64,000 bases of DNA from Tepidicella xavieri (GTDB taxonomy: Bacteria; Pseudomonadota; Gammaproteobacteria; Burkholderiales; Burkholderiaceae_C), in the NCBI RefSeq assembly GCF_004363315.1, contig NZ_SNYL01000012.1, forward strand, positions 1-64,000, written 5' to 3'. The notes under the pieces were generated by a model. That model was not told the origin of the DNA and searched no databases. It saw only the letters and a list, made by a program, of their open reading frames with translations. The translations under genes were made by a program, and so were the position numbers. Shown piece after piece: positions 10,994 through 19,879 of the stretch (its first letter is position 1; each line of letters begins with the position of its first letter).

Positions 10994-11575
10994 TCAGCGG
11001 GGATTGCGCATCTTTTCCAGTCGGCGCCTGCGCTCCCAGCGCACCCGCAGCATCCACAACCCGTGGATCAGGAAATACGCCAGCACACCCGCCACCGTGG
11101 CCACGATGGCCAACCCGACGATCAGCGGTTTGCCGACTTTGCCCAACTGGTGCCACGCGTACTGGATCCGGTCCACCATGCTGAACTCACCTGCCAGTTG
11201 CTTGTCGCGCGCTTTCTTTTCAATCAGCCGCTCGATCTCGTCCGCCGTGGGTTCTTCCTCCAGCAGCACGAATTTGCCCAGCCGGTAGGCCCCGTAATAG
11301 ACGGGCCCGAAAGTCACCGGGTTCGTGACCAGGGTGCTGGCCACCGCCACCGGCAAATTGGCCCGCAGAATCACGGCCATGGTGGCTGAAAACGGGATTT
11401 GTGCCACCGGGATCAGCAGCCCGAAAAACACCCCCAGCGCCAGCCCCATGGCAATGCCCTTGCGGCTCATGTGCCACAGCCGCGGGTGGTTCAGCCAAGG
11501 GCCCAGCCAGCGCAGCCAGCGGTTGCTGTGCAGGCTGTCTTTGGTGGGCAGGAGTTTTTTCAACCGTTCGAGCAT
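10994..11575 (-). CDS. DUF2062 membrane protein
   Basis: Small integral-membrane protein of 193 residues with a DUF2062 domain; function not established. Visible features are the conserved ISRKG-like segment HMSRKGIAMGLALGVFFGLL, the following membrane helices with IPVAQIPFSATMAVILRANLP and TNPVTFGPVYYGAYRLG, and a C-terminal helix ending in a very basic tail (RVRWERRRRLEKMRNPR). I use the ATG at 11575 (MLERLKKLLPTKDS); a start at 11602 is possible. Convergent with hemY and divergent from the pseudouridine synthase gene. Confidence 0.82.
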   Translation of the reverse strand: MLERLKKLLPTKDSLHSNRWLRWLGPWLNHPRLWHMSRKGIAMGLALGVFFGLLIPVAQIPFSATMAVILRANLPVAVASTLVTNPVTFGPVYYGAYRLGKFVLLEEEPTADEIERLIEKKARDKQLAGEFSMVDRIQYAWHQLGKVGKPLIVGLAIVATVAGVLAYFLIHGLWMLRVRWERRRRLEKMRNPR

Positions 11576-11688
11576 GATGTCCGTCGCAGACGCTTCGCGC
11601 ACGGGTATTCATGCGCAACCCTCAATTGTCGCCGATCGGTGCCTTGCCAACGGGGGACTGTGGCGCCGTAGCCGCTATGCTTGACGCC

Positions 11689-12420
11689 ATGCAGTTGCCA
11701 GACATTTTGTTTACACAGGGCTTCGGTACGCGGCGCGTATGCCTCGGGCTGGTGCAGCAGGGGCGGGTCAGCGTCGGCGGGCCCGCTCAGGTGTGCGCCG
11801 ATCCCTCGGCCGTTTTCGAGCCCGAGGGGCTGGTGTTTTACGTGGAGGGGCAGCGTTGGGAGTATCGGCATCGCGCCTATTTGATGCTGTACAAGCCCGC
11901 GGGTTTCGAGTGTTCGCAGCGGCCCAGCGCCTGGCCCAGCGTCTACACCTTATTGCCCGCGCCGTTGCGCCAGCGGCCGGGGGGCGCGGCCAGTGGCGTG
12001 CAGGCGGTCGGCCGACTCGATCAGGACACCACCGGCTTGTTGCTGCTGTCCGACGACGGCGCTTTCATCCACCGGCTGTCCTCGCCTCGGCACCATGTGC
12101 CCAAGGTGTATGAGGTGACGTGCCGACACCCGGTCAGCGAACCCCAGGTGCAGCGGTTGTTGGCCGGGGTGGTGCTGGATGACGATCCCCGGCCGGTGCG
12201 GGCCGATGCCTGCGAGGCGGTGGGCAGCCACGGTCTGCGGCTGACGCTCACGCAGGGCAAATATCACCAGGTCAAGCGCATGGTGGCGGCCGTGAGCAAC
12301 CGGGTGGAGGCGCTGCACCGCAGCCGAATCGGGCCCATCACCCTGCCGGCCGATCTGGCGCCTGGGCAATGGCGCTGGCTGGAGCCGGAGCAAGTCCAGG
12401 CGCTCATGGCAAAGGGCTGA
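11689..12420 (+). CDS. rsuA: RsuA-family 16S rRNA pseudouridine synthase
   Basis: Isomerises a uridine in rRNA (position 516 of 16S rRNA for RsuA). The 243-residue protein has an N-terminal S4-like RNA-binding domain (DILFTQGFGTRRVCLGLVQQG), a linker YLMLYKPAGFECS, and the catalytic motif GRLDQDTTGLLLLSDDG, whose Asp in RLDxDTxG is the nucleophile. The C-terminal LTLTQGKYHQVKRMVAAVSN is typical of RsuA rather than RluB/E. The start at 11689 (MQLPDIL) matches the family; ATG 11677 would add four residues. The last 17 bases overlap the convergent hydrolase gene. Confidence 0.88.
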   Translation: MQLPDILFTQGFGTRRVCLGLVQQGRVSVGGPAQVCADPSAVFEPEGLVFYVEGQRWEYRHRAYLMLYKPAGFECSQRPSAWPSVYTLLPAPLRQRPGGAASGVQAVGRLDQDTTGLLLLSDDGAFIHRLSSPRHHVPKVYEVTCRHPVSEPQVQRLLAGVVLDDDPRPVRADACEAVGSHGLRLTLTQGKYHQVKRMVAAVSNRVEALHRSRIGPITLPADLAPGQWRWLEPEQVQALMAKG

Positions 12421-13201
12421 GGAAGCGGGCCAGGGCTTCGGTGAGGGCGGTGGGTTGATCCCGATGCGGGCTGTGACCGCAGTCGTCCAGCACGAGCCGC
12501 TGGGCGTGGGGCGCAGCCGCTTCGATGGCGTCGAGCTGAGCGAGCGTGCCGTATTCGTCCTGCAATCCTTGCACGAGCAGCAAAGGCGCGGTGATGGCGC
12601 GGCATTCGGGGCGAATGTCGAAAGCGCGAAATGCAGCCGACAGCCACACGTCATTCCACTGCCAGAAGGCGCAGTCCACCGCTTCATGGTGGCGCGCCAA
12701 GCGCTCGCGCAGCCCGCCGTGCAGGTAGGCCTGCCGGGCTTGTTCGATGGAGCGGATGGCAACCTCTTCCACGAACACATGGGGCGCCATCGCCACGCAG
12801 GCCGTCACCGGGTGCCGGGCGGCATGCAGCAAGGCGATGGTGGCGCCATCGGAATGGCCGATGAGCACGGGGCGCTGGACGCCCAGGGCATCGAGCAGCG
12901 CGGGCAGGGTGTGCTGGGCTTCGCGGTGCATGTAGTCCGGCCCGTGCCGGCCGCTGCCACGCACGTCGGCAATGGGCGCGGAGCGGCCATAGCCACGCCG
13001 CGCATACACCCAGCCCGCGCGTCCGGTGGCCCGGCACAACTCGGCCGGCCAGTAGCGCTGTCGCTGCCCCCACATCGACACCGATCCCAGCCCCTCGTGC
13101 AGAAAGACCAGAGGTGCCAGATCGGCGGCGCCCGGCAGGCGCAGCACCTCCAGCGCTTGGCCGTGAACCGTGACGTGGGTGCTGGCAGGCAAGTCGTCCA
13201 T
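12404..13201 (-). CDS. Alpha/beta-fold hydrolase
   Basis: Cytosolic hydrolase of 265 residues; the substrate cannot be told. The oxyanion motif is FLHEGLGSVSMWG and the nucleophile elbow GHSDGATIALL (Ser). The likely acid is in LQGLQDEYGT and the His in DDCGHSPHRDQP, completing the triad. It lacks a signal peptide and lid-rich extensions, so it is closest to small esterase or acyl-hydrolase relatives. The 3' ends of this gene and the rsuA-like gene overlap by 17 bases. Its start is 48 bases from the divergent EI24 gene. Confidence 0.82.
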   Translation of the reverse strand: MDDLPASTHVTVHGQALEVLRLPGAADLAPLVFLHEGLGSVSMWGQRQRYWPAELCRATGRAGWVYARRGYGRSAPIADVRGSGRHGPDYMHREAQHTLPALLDALGVQRPVLIGHSDGATIALLHAARHPVTACVAMAPHVFVEEVAIRSIEQARQAYLHGGLRERLARHHEAVDCAFWQWNDVWLSAAFRAFDIRPECRAITAPLLLVQGLQDEYGTLAQLDAIEAAAPHAQRLVLDDCGHSPHRDQPTALTEALARFLSPLP

Positions 13202-13249
13202 GTGCCGATGTTACGACGCTTGTCTTGCCAAACCTGTATCCTTGGCGTC

Positions 13250-14140
13250 ATGCGAAGGCTTGTCGATTCCTCATGGCGGGCGGTGGCTTACTGTCTCCAT
13301 CCCAAAGTGGTGGCGCTGTCTGTGCTGCCGCTGGTGCTGATGGTGGCCGCGTCGTTCTTGCTGGGCTACTTGTTCTGGGACGCCGCCGTCAGCGCCATGC
13401 TGCGCTGGCTGGAGGGCTGGGCCCCTTTCGTCTGGGCCATGCAGTGGATGACCACCCTGGGCTTGCCCGAGGTCAAGACCCTGCTGGCGCCGCTGTTCGT
13501 GCTGGTGCTCGTCACGCCCTTGATCGTGTTGCTGGCCCTGCTGTTGGTGGCGTTGCTGATGACGCCCGCCATCGTCGATCTGGTGGCCCAGCGACGCTTT
13601 CCCGATCTGCAGCGGCTGCGTGGGGGCAACTTCTGGGGCAGTGTGGTTTGGTCGCTGTGGTCCACCGTGCTGGCGTTGCTGGCGCTCGTGGCCTCCATCC
13701 CGTTGTGGCTCATCCCGCCGCTGGTGCTGATTCTGCCGCCGCTGATCTGGGGTTGGCTGACCTATCGCGTGTTTGCCTTCGATGCCCTGGCCGAGCATGC
13801 CAGCGTGGCCGAACGCCGCGAACTGATCGGGCAACACCGCTGGGCGTTGCTGGGCATGGGGGTGCTGTGTGGTTATCTGGGCGCGGCGCCGAGCCTGCTG
13901 TGGGCGTCCGGGGCGGTGTTCATTGCCCTGGCGCCTTTGCTGGTGCCGCTGGCGGTGTGGATTTATGCGCTGATGTTTGCGTTTGCCGCTTTGTGGTTTA
14001 CCCACTACCTGTTGGCCGCGTTGGCAGATTTGCGCCGCCAGCGTCAGACCGACGAGACCGTTGTCCCGCCCCCTGAGCCAGCGCCGCCACGGGCCGTGCC
14101 GGGCGAAGTCATCGATGTGACTGCCAAAGAAATTCCATGA
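13250..14140 (+). CDS. EI24/CysZ-like integral membrane protein
   Basis: Polytopic membrane protein of 296 residues of the EI24 domain class, which also contains the sulfate permease CysZ. It has about six hydrophobic segments, the most obvious being VVALSVLPLVLMVAASFLLG, LLAPLFVLVLVTPLIVLLAL and LWLIPPLVLILPPLIWGWLT, and the conserved AFDALAEHAS region followed by a cytoplasmic charged tail. Role in this organism is unknown. ATG 13250 is used because it gives the short N-terminus expected (MRRLVDSSWRAV); sequence upstream belongs to the divergent hydrolase promoter. The stop overlaps the start of the next gene (ATGA, 14137-14140). Confidence 0.85.
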   Translation: MRRLVDSSWRAVAYCLHPKVVALSVLPLVLMVAASFLLGYLFWDAAVSAMLRWLEGWAPFVWAMQWMTTLGLPEVKTLLAPLFVLVLVTPLIVLLALLLVALLMTPAIVDLVAQRRFPDLQRLRGGNFWGSVVWSLWSTVLALLALVASIPLWLIPPLVLILPPLIWGWLTYRVFAFDALAEHASVAERRELIGQHRWALLGMGVLCGYLGAAPSLLWASGAVFIALAPLLVPLAVWIYALMFAFAALWFTHYLLAALADLRRQRQTDETVVPPPEPAPPRAVPGEVIDVTAKEIP

Positions 14141-14967
14141 CCAACCAGACTTCCATGCCACGTTTTGGCCTCCTCATCGTCGGTGACGAGATCCTGTCGG
14201 GCAAGCGGCAGGACAAGCACATGCCCAAAGTCATCGAACTGCTCGGCCAGCGCGGGCTGGCGCTGTCGTGGGCCCGCTACGTGGGCGATGACCGTGCCGC
14301 CATCACCGCCGCCTTGCGCGAAGCGTTTGCCGGAGGCGACGTGGTGTTTTCGTGCGGTGGCATCGGCGCCACGCCCGACGACCACACCCGCCAGTGCGCG
14401 GCGGCGGCCTTGGGCGTGGAACTGGCGCTGCACCCGCAGGCGCGTCAGCTCATCGAAGAACGCATGCAAGACGTGGCCCGCGAGCAGGGGCAGGTCTATG
14501 ACCCGCAGCGCCCCGATAACGTGCACCGCTTGAACATGGGCGTGTTCCCGGTGGGCGCGCGCATCATTCCCAACCCTTATAACAAGATACCCGGCTTTTC
14601 CTGTGATGGGCCAGGCGGCGGCACGGTCCATTTCGTTCCCGGCTTTCCGGTGATGGCCTGGCCAATGATCGAATGGGTGCTGGACACGGGTTATGCCGCA
14701 CACTTCCGCCGTGTGGACTGGAAGGAACGATCGGTCATTGTGTTTGGCGCCATGGAAGCGGCGTTGACGCCCCTGATGGAACGCATCGAGTCCGGCCATC
14801 CCGGGGTCAAGGTGTTCAGCCTGCCCAGCGTCGATCATCCGACCTACGGCCGTCACATCGAACTCGGCGTCAAAGGGGAGGATGCCTTGGTGCAGCCCGC
14901 CTACGCGGCCTTGCTGGAGGGCTTGCGTGCCCAACAAGCCTCCCTGGGCCCTGAATTGGTGCGCTGA
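14137..14967 (+). CDS. Competence/damage-inducible CinA-type molybdopterin-binding domain protein
   Basis: Protein of 276 residues with one MoaB/Mog-like (MoCF-biosynthesis) domain as in the N-terminal half of CinA. Seen are FGLLIVGDEILSGKRQDKH at the N-terminus, VVFSCGGIGATPDDHTRQ (the GGxGxTxDD nucleotide/pterin loop), PNPYNKIPGF and VHFVPGFPVMAW. The CinA amidohydrolase domain is absent. Such stand-alone proteins are commonly annotated as competence/damage-inducible protein A, without demonstrated function. It is coupled to the EI24 gene by a 4-base overlap and is followed by the glnA regulatory region. Confidence 0.85.
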   Translation: MTNQTSMPRFGLLIVGDEILSGKRQDKHMPKVIELLGQRGLALSWARYVGDDRAAITAALREAFAGGDVVFSCGGIGATPDDHTRQCAAAALGVELALHPQARQLIEERMQDVAREQGQVYDPQRPDNVHRLNMGVFPVGARIIPNPYNKIPGFSCDGPGGGTVHFVPGFPVMAWPMIEWVLDTGYAAHFRRVDWKERSVIVFGAMEAALTPLMERIESGHPGVKVFSLPSVDHPTYGRHIELGVKGEDALVQPAYAALLEGLRAQQASLGPELVR

Positions 14968-14984
14968 AGCTTTTTCGACCAATA

Positions 14985-15001
14985 TGCACCAATAAAGTGC
15001 A
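14985..15001 (+). promoter_or_regulatory. Candidate NtrC binding site upstream of glnA
   Basis: TGCACCAATAAAGTGCA is a 17-base dyad close to the NtrC consensus TGCACYA-N3-TGGTGCA: the left half is perfect and the right half matches at five of seven. It is about 98 bases upstream of the predicted sigma-54 transcription start, a usual enhancer distance. A second TTGGTGC half-site follows at about 15003-15010. Confidence 0.6.
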
Positions 15002-15063
15002 ATTTGGTGCCATTTTGGGGCATCATGGTGGTGCGTGCTGGGCCCTTCCTTGGGGAGTCGGGC

Positions 15064-15080
15064 TGGCACGGTTGCTGCTA
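15064..15080 (+). promoter_or_regulatory. Sigma-54 (RpoN) promoter of glnA
   Basis: TGGCACGGTTGCTGCT matches the -24/-12 consensus TGGCAC-N5-TTGCW: GG at 15065-15066 and GC at 15077-15078 have exactly ten bases between them. The predicted transcript would start near 15090 and reach the glnA ATG at 15128 with AGGAG at 15116-15120. Confidence 0.72.
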
Positions 15081-15127
15081 CAAATCAGCCGTCCGATTTT
15101 TTACCCCCTCGACACAGGAGATTCCAG

Positions 15128-16543
15128 ATGGCCAAAACCGTCGCCGACGTGATGAACATGGTGAAAGAAAACGACGTCAAGTTCGTCGATTTCCGCTTCA
15201 CCGATACCCGTGGCAAAGAGCAGCACGTGACCGTTCCCGTGTCTGCATTCAGCGAAGACAAGTTCACCTCCGGTCACGCCTTCGATGGTTCCTCGATCGC
15301 TGGCTGGAAAGGCATCGAGGCCTCGGACATGCTGCTGATGCCCGACCCAGCCACGGCCAACATCGACCCGTTCTTCGAGGAAACGACCATCTTCATCCAG
15401 TGCGATGTGGTCGAGCCCAGCGACGGCAAGGCCTACGACCGCGATCCGCGCTCGATCGCCAAGCGCGCCGAGGCCTACCTGAAGTCTTCCGGACTGGGCG
15501 ACACCGCCTACTTCGGCCCCGAGCCGGAGTTCTTCCTGTTCGACGGTGTGCGCTGGAGCACCGAGCCGGGCCGTGGCTTCTACGAGATCGAGGAATACGA
15601 AGCCCCTTGGAACAGTGGTGCCAAGTTTGAAAACGGCAACCGCGGCCACCGTCCGCGCACCAAGGGTGGCTACTTCCCCGTGCCCCCGGTGGACAGCACG
15701 CACGACATGCGCGCCGAGATGGTGCTGATCCTGGAGTCGCTGGGCATCCCGGTGGAGGTGTTCCACCACGAGGTCGCCGGCGCCGGCCAGTGCGAGATCG
15801 GCACCAAGTTCAGCACGCTGGTCGAGCGTGCCGACTGGACGCAGGTGCTCAAGTACGTCATCTGGAACGTGGCCAACAGCTACGGCAAGACGGCCACCTT
15901 CATGCCCAAGCCCTACCACGGCGACAACGGCAGCGGCATGCACGTGCACCAGTCGGTCTGGAAGGACGGCAAGAACCTGTTCGCCGGTGACGGCTACGCG
16001 GGCCTGAGCGATTTCGCCCTGTACTACATCGGCGGCATCATCAAGCACGCCCGCGCGCTCAACGCCATCACCAACCCGACCACCAACAGCTACAAGCGCC
16101 TGGTGCCGCACTTCGAGGCCCCGGTCAAGCTCGCCTACTCGGCCAAGAACCGCTCGGCGTCCATCCGCATCCCGTACGTGGCCAATCCGAAGGCGCGCCG
16201 CGTCGAGGCCCGCTTCCCGGACCCGATGGCCAACCCGTACCTGTGCTTCGCGGCGCTGCTGATGGCCGGTCTGGACGGCGTGGAGAACAAGATCCACCCG
16301 GGCGAGGCCGCCACCAAGGACCTCTACCACCTGCCGCCGGAGGAGGACAAGCTGGTGCCCACCGTGTGCCACAGCCTCGACCAAGCGCTGGATTACCTGG
16401 ACAAAGACCGCGCCTTCCTGACCAAGGGCGGCGTCTTCACCGATTCGATGATCGACGCTTACATCGATCTGAAGATGCAGGAAGTCACCCGCGCCCGCAT
16501 CGAGGTCACGCCGACCGAGTTCGACATGTACTTCAGCCTCTGA
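15128..16543 (+). CDS. glnA: Glutamine synthetase type I
   Basis: ATP-dependent synthesis of glutamine from glutamate and ammonia; dodecameric cytosolic enzyme. The 471-residue protein shows the beta-grasp domain with [17 protein letters not shown], the metal-binding [20 protein letters not shown], the ATP motif [16 protein letters not shown], and the adenylylation-site tyrosine in [11 protein letters not shown], so control by GlnE is expected. The start at 15128 (MAKTVADVM) is set by AGGAG eight bases upstream. A sigma-54 promoter and an NtrC site lie upstream, and ntrB-ntrC lie downstream, separated by a terminator and a small secreted-protein gene. Confidence 0.98.
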   Translation: MAKTVADVMNMVKENDVKFVDFRFTDTRGKEQHVTVPVSAFSEDKFTSGHAFDGSSIAGWKGIEASDMLLMPDPATANIDPFFEETTIFIQCDVVEPSDGKAYDRDPRSIAKRAEAYLKSSGLGDTAYFGPEPEFFLFDGVRWSTEPGRGFYEIEEYEAPWNSGAKFENGNRGHRPRTKGGYFPVPPVDSTHDMRAEMVLILESLGIPVEVFHHEVAGAGQCEIGTKFSTLVERADWTQVLKYVIWNVANSYGKTATFMPKPYHGDNGSGMHVHQSVWKDGKNLFAGDGYAGLSDFALYYIGGIIKHARALNAITNPTTNSYKRLVPHFEAPVKLAYSAKNRSASIRIPYVANPKARRVEARFPDPMANPYLCFAALLMAGLDGVENKIHPGEAATKDLYHLPPEEDKLVPTVCHSLDQALDYLDKDRAFLTKGGVFTDSMIDAYIDLKMQEVTRARIEVTPTEFDMYFSL

Positions 16544-16565
16544 TCTGCCCAGGGGGATGTCATCC

Positions 16566-16594
16566 AAGGACGGCCGGCGTGCCGTCCTTTTTTT
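16566..16594 (+). terminator. Rho-independent terminator of glnA
   Basis: AAGGACGGC (16566-16574), a six-base loop, and GCCGTCCTT (16581-16589) form a perfect nine-base stem followed by a run of T through 16594. It lies 22 bases after the glnA stop. Confidence 0.88.
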
Positions 16595-16668
16595 CTTGGC
16601 TTACCCGACGGGCTTTTCGGCGATACTGGATGTTCCTGACCGTTGAATCATCCCGTATTTAGTCAGCG

Positions 16669-17217
16669 ATGCCACGCATGTCATTTCCTCTCCTGCTGTC
16701 CTGGTTGGCGTCCGTTGCCGTGATGCTGGGGGTTGGATCCGCCCATGCTCAGGGAACGATTTGGCGCTGTGGCAACGAGTACACCAACCACCCGGGCCCA
16801 CAGCCCGAAGCGCGAGGGTGCCGGGTCGTGGAAGGGGGCAACCTCACGGTGGTGGAAAGCGGTCGTGCGGCTGGCAATGCCGCATCGCCCTCGACGGTGC
16901 GGCCATCGGCCAGCTCGCCGTCGGCCAGTGCCACCGGGGCACGCAACGGCAATGAGCGCGTGGGCCGGGCTGAGCAGCAGGCCCGGGATCGCGATGCCCG
17001 CCTGATTCTGGAAACCGAATTGCGTCGTGCTCGCGAAAGGCTGGCCGAACTGGAGGTCGAATACAACCAGGGTCAACCGGTTCGGCTTTCCAGCGAACGG
17101 GGCGACGAGGCGCGTTACCGCGACCGGACCGATGAGTTGCAGCGCCGCGTGGAACGGGCGCGGGGCGATGTGGCCGCCATCGAGCGGGAACTGGAACGCC
17201 TGCCGGCGCCGCGTTGA
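16669..17217 (+). CDS. Secreted coiled-coil protein of unknown function
   Basis: 182 residues. An N-terminal signal peptide (LLLSWLASVAVMLGVGSAHA, cleavage after AHA) is followed by a short conserved-looking segment with two cysteines (IWRCGNEYTNHPG, RGCRVVEGGN), a Ser/Ala-rich spacer and a long charged helix predicted to be a coiled coil (ILETELRRARERLAELEVEY to VAAIERELERLPAPR). The Cys-containing start resembles small DUF4124-type periplasmic proteins. It is placed between glnA and ntrB and ends 15 bases before the ntrB start, suggesting cotranscription with the nitrogen regulators. Starts at 16669 or 16678 are both possible. No function can be assigned. Confidence 0.78.
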   Translation: MPRMSFPLLLSWLASVAVMLGVGSAHAQGTIWRCGNEYTNHPGPQPEARGCRVVEGGNLTVVESGRAAGNAASPSTVRPSASSPSASATGARNGNERVGRAEQQARDRDARLILETELRRARERLAELEVEYNQGQPVRLSSERGDEARYRDRTDELQRRVERARGDVAAIERELERLPAPR

Positions 17218-17231
17218 GGGAACAGCCGGTG

Positions 17232-18308
17232 ATGGTGCGCAGGTCAACGGGTGCGACACAGCAACGCTTCCAGGCGCTGGACATGCTGGCCACGCTGGTT
17301 TCGGTGGTCGATGACGACGGTCGCCTGTTGTTTGCCAACAATGCGCTGGAAGACGCCATCGGTCTGTCGCGCCGCAGCCTGCTCGGCGTGCCGCTGACCG
17401 ACTGGTTCACGGCCCCCGAGCTGTTGCAGAACGCGCTGCAGGGCTCGCATGGCCACGAGTACGCGGTGATCCGCTACGACGCTTTCCTCAAGCGCCTGAA
17501 CAACGAGCCCTTGCCGGTTCATGTGGTGGTGGCCAAGAGCGATGCGCCGGGTGAGGTGGTGGTGGAGATGCTGCCGCTGGAGCAGCAGACCCGCCAGGAG
17601 CGCGAAGAGCGCCTGATCGATCAGGCCCAGGCCAACAAAGAGTTGATTCGCAATCTGGCGCACGAGATCAAAAACCCGCTGGGCGGGATTCGCGGGGCCG
17701 CGCAGTTGCTGCAGATGGAGCTGGAATCGCGCGAGTTGGTGGAATTCGCCCAAGTCATCATCCACGAGGCGGATCGGCTGCAATCGCTGGTCGATCGCCT
17801 GCTGGCGCCGCACCGGCGGGCACAGGTGGTGGGCGACGTGAACATCCACGAAGTCTGCGAGCGCGTGCGCTCGCTCATCCTGGCCGAATTTCCCAAGGGC
17901 CTGAAGGTGGTGCGCGATTACGACATCTCCATCCCCGAATTTCGGGGGGATCGCGAGCAACTCATCCAGGCCGTGCTCAACATTGCCCACAACGCGGCTC
18001 AGGCCCTCAAGGAGCGCATTGCGGCGGGAGACGCCGAAATCGTTTTCCGTACCCGGGTGCTGCGGCAGGTGACGTTTGGGCGCCAGCGTTACCGGCTGGC
18101 ACTGGAATTGCATGTGATCGACAACGGGCCCGGCGTGCCCGAAGAGATCAAGGACCGCATCTTTTACCCGCTGGTGTCGGGGCGCGATGGCGGTTCCGGC
18201 CTGGGGCTGACTTTGGCGCAGACCTTCGTGCAGCAGCACCACGGCCTGATCGAATGCGACAGCGTGCCGGGCCGAACCGACTTCAAGCTCTTGATCCCGT
18301 TGCCTTGA
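17232..18308 (+). CDS. glnL: Nitrogen-regulation sensor kinase NtrB
   Basis: Soluble histidine kinase/phosphatase controlling NtrC under the PII protein. About 358 residues: an N-terminal PAS domain (VSVVDDDGRLLFANNALED), the dimerisation/H-box NLAHEIKNPLGGIRGAAQ with phospho-His near 144, the N-box LNIAHNAAQALKERI, DNGPGVPEE and the G2 box GSGLGLTLAQ. AGGGA at 17217-17221 serves either GTG 17229 or ATG 17232. It is 50 bases upstream of ntrC. Gene order glnA, small secreted protein, ntrB, ntrC supports the assignment. Confidence 0.94.
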   Translation: MVRRSTGATQQRFQALDMLATLVSVVDDDGRLLFANNALEDAIGLSRRSLLGVPLTDWFTAPELLQNALQGSHGHEYAVIRYDAFLKRLNNEPLPVHVVVAKSDAPGEVVVEMLPLEQQTRQEREERLIDQAQANKELIRNLAHEIKNPLGGIRGAAQLLQMELESRELVEFAQVIIHEADRLQSLVDRLLAPHRRAQVVGDVNIHEVCERVRSLILAEFPKGLKVVRDYDISIPEFRGDREQLIQAVLNIAHNAAQALKERIAAGDAEIVFRTRVLRQVTFGRQRYRLALELHVIDNGPGVPEEIKDRIFYPLVSGRDGGSGLGLTLAQTFVQQHHGLIECDSVPGRTDFKLLIPLP

Positions 18309-18358
18309 GACGTGGCGGCGGGCGGGGGAGACGTCACAAGGAAAGAGGAAACGCTCGC

Positions 18359-19870
18359 ATGAAACCCATCTGGATCGTGGATGATGACCAGTCCATCCGG
18401 TTCGTCCTGGAAAAAGCCCTGTTGCGCGAGAGTTTGCCCACCCGCAGCTTCACCAACCCGCGCGAAGTGCTCGACGCCCTGGCCGACGCCAGCGACGAAG
18501 GCCCCCAAGTGCTGGTCAGCGACATCCGCATGCCGGGCGGCTCGGGGCTGGAACTGCTGGAGAAGGTCAAGAAGCAGATGCCGGGGTTGCCCGTCATCAT
18601 CATGACGGCGTTTTCCGACTTGGACAGCGCCGTGGCCGCCTTTCAGGGCGGGGCGTTCGAGTACCTGCCCAAGCCGTTCGATTTGCCCAAGGCGGTGGAA
18701 CTGATCCGGCGCGCGGTGGAAGAGAGCCAGCGCGAGGAGGTGGCCGAGGAACGGTTGAGCGCCGCGCCCGAAATTCTGGGGCAAGCGCCGGCCATGCAAG
18801 ATGTGTTTCGCGCCATCGGCCGCTTGAGCCAGAGCAATGTGACGGTGCTCATCACGGGCGAGAGCGGCTCGGGCAAAGAACTGGTGGCCCGGGCGCTGCA
18901 CAAGCACTCGCCCCGGGCCAAGGGACCGTTCGTGGCCATCAACACCGCCGCCATCCCGAAGGATTTGCTGGAATCCGAACTGTTCGGGCATGAGCGGGGG
19001 GCCTTCACCGGGGCCCAGACCATGCGCCGCGGGCGCTTCGAGCAGGCCGAGGGCGGCACGCTGTTTCTCGACGAAATCGGCGACATGCCGTTCGATTTGC
19101 AGACGCGGCTGCTGCGTGTGCTCTCCGATGGGCATTTCTACCGCGTGGGGGGGCACAGCGCCGTCAAGGCCAACGTGCGGGTGATCGCCGCCACCCACCA
19201 GAACCTGGAGCAGCGCGTCAAGGAGGGGGTGTTCCGCGAGGACTTGTTTCACCGGCTCAACGTGATTCGCCTGCGTCTGCCCGCTTTGCGCGAGCGGCGG
19301 GAGGACGTGCCCCTGCTGACCCGGTTTTTCCTGCAACAGAGCGCCAAGCAACTCGACGTGGAGCCCAAGCGCATTTCGGATGCGGCGCTGAAGGTGTTGT
19401 GCGCATTCGACTTTCCGGGCAACGTGCGCCAACTGGAGAACATCTGCCATTGGCTGACGGTGATGGCGCCGGCCCAGTCCATCGAAGTGAAGGACTTGCC
19501 CCCGGAGGTGCTGGGGGCGCCGGGGGCGGCCGCGAGTGCCAGCGCCGTGGCCCCGGCGCGGGCCGAGACGATGGCTTCGTCCGGCGCGTCATTGGTGTCG
19601 GCCATGCCGGTCCAGGTGTCTGGGTTGGCCGCCGAAGCCCCGCCGCCAGCGCCAGCCGGTAGCTGGGAGCAGGCGTTGCGGGCCGAGGCCCTGGCGCTGC
19701 TGACCGCTGGCCGCACCGATGTCTGGGACGAGCTCACCCGCCGGTTTGAAACCAGCCTGATTCAGACGGCGCTGGCCTGTACCCGTGGCCGCCGCATCGA
19801 GGCCGCGCAGAAGCTGGGTATTGGCCGCAATACCATCACCCGCAAGATCCAGGAGCTGAACCTGGAGTGA
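18359..19870 (+). CDS. glnG: Nitrogen-regulation response regulator NtrC
   Basis: Sigma-54 enhancer-binding activator of 503 residues. Receiver domain with Asp55 (VLVSDIRMPGG); AAA+ domain with Walker A GESGSGKE, the sigma-54 contact loop ERGAFTGAQ, Walker B GGTLFLDEIGD and the arginine-finger segment EDLFHRLNVIRLRLP; and a C-terminal Fis-type helix-turn-helix AAQKLGIGRNTITRKIQEL. It is longer than the enterobacterial protein because of an Ala/Pro-rich linker of about 60 residues before the DNA-binding domain. ATG 18359 is preceded by AGAGGA. It presumably activates the glnA promoter of this window. Confidence 0.95.
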   Translation: MKPIWIVDDDQSIRFVLEKALLRESLPTRSFTNPREVLDALADASDEGPQVLVSDIRMPGGSGLELLEKVKKQMPGLPVIIMTAFSDLDSAVAAFQGGAFEYLPKPFDLPKAVELIRRAVEESQREEVAEERLSAAPEILGQAPAMQDVFRAIGRLSQSNVTVLITGESGSGKELVARALHKHSPRAKGPFVAINTAAIPKDLLESELFGHERGAFTGAQTMRRGRFEQAEGGTLFLDEIGDMPFDLQTRLLRVLSDGHFYRVGGHSAVKANVRVIAATHQNLEQRVKEGVFREDLFHRLNVIRLRLPALRERREDVPLLTRFFLQQSAKQLDVEPKRISDAALKVLCAFDFPGNVRQLENICHWLTVMAPAQSIEVKDLPPEVLGAPGAAASASAVAPARAETMASSGASLVSAMPVQVSGLAAEAPPPAPAGSWEQALRAEALALLTAGRTDVWDELTRRFETSLIQTALACTRGRRIEAAQKLGIGRNTITRKIQELNLE

Positions 19871-19879
19871 GGCGCAGGT

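Noticed and set aside
15101-16567. 488-codon open frame antisense to glnA
   Set aside because: Mirror frame of glutamine synthetase; codon bias explains its length.
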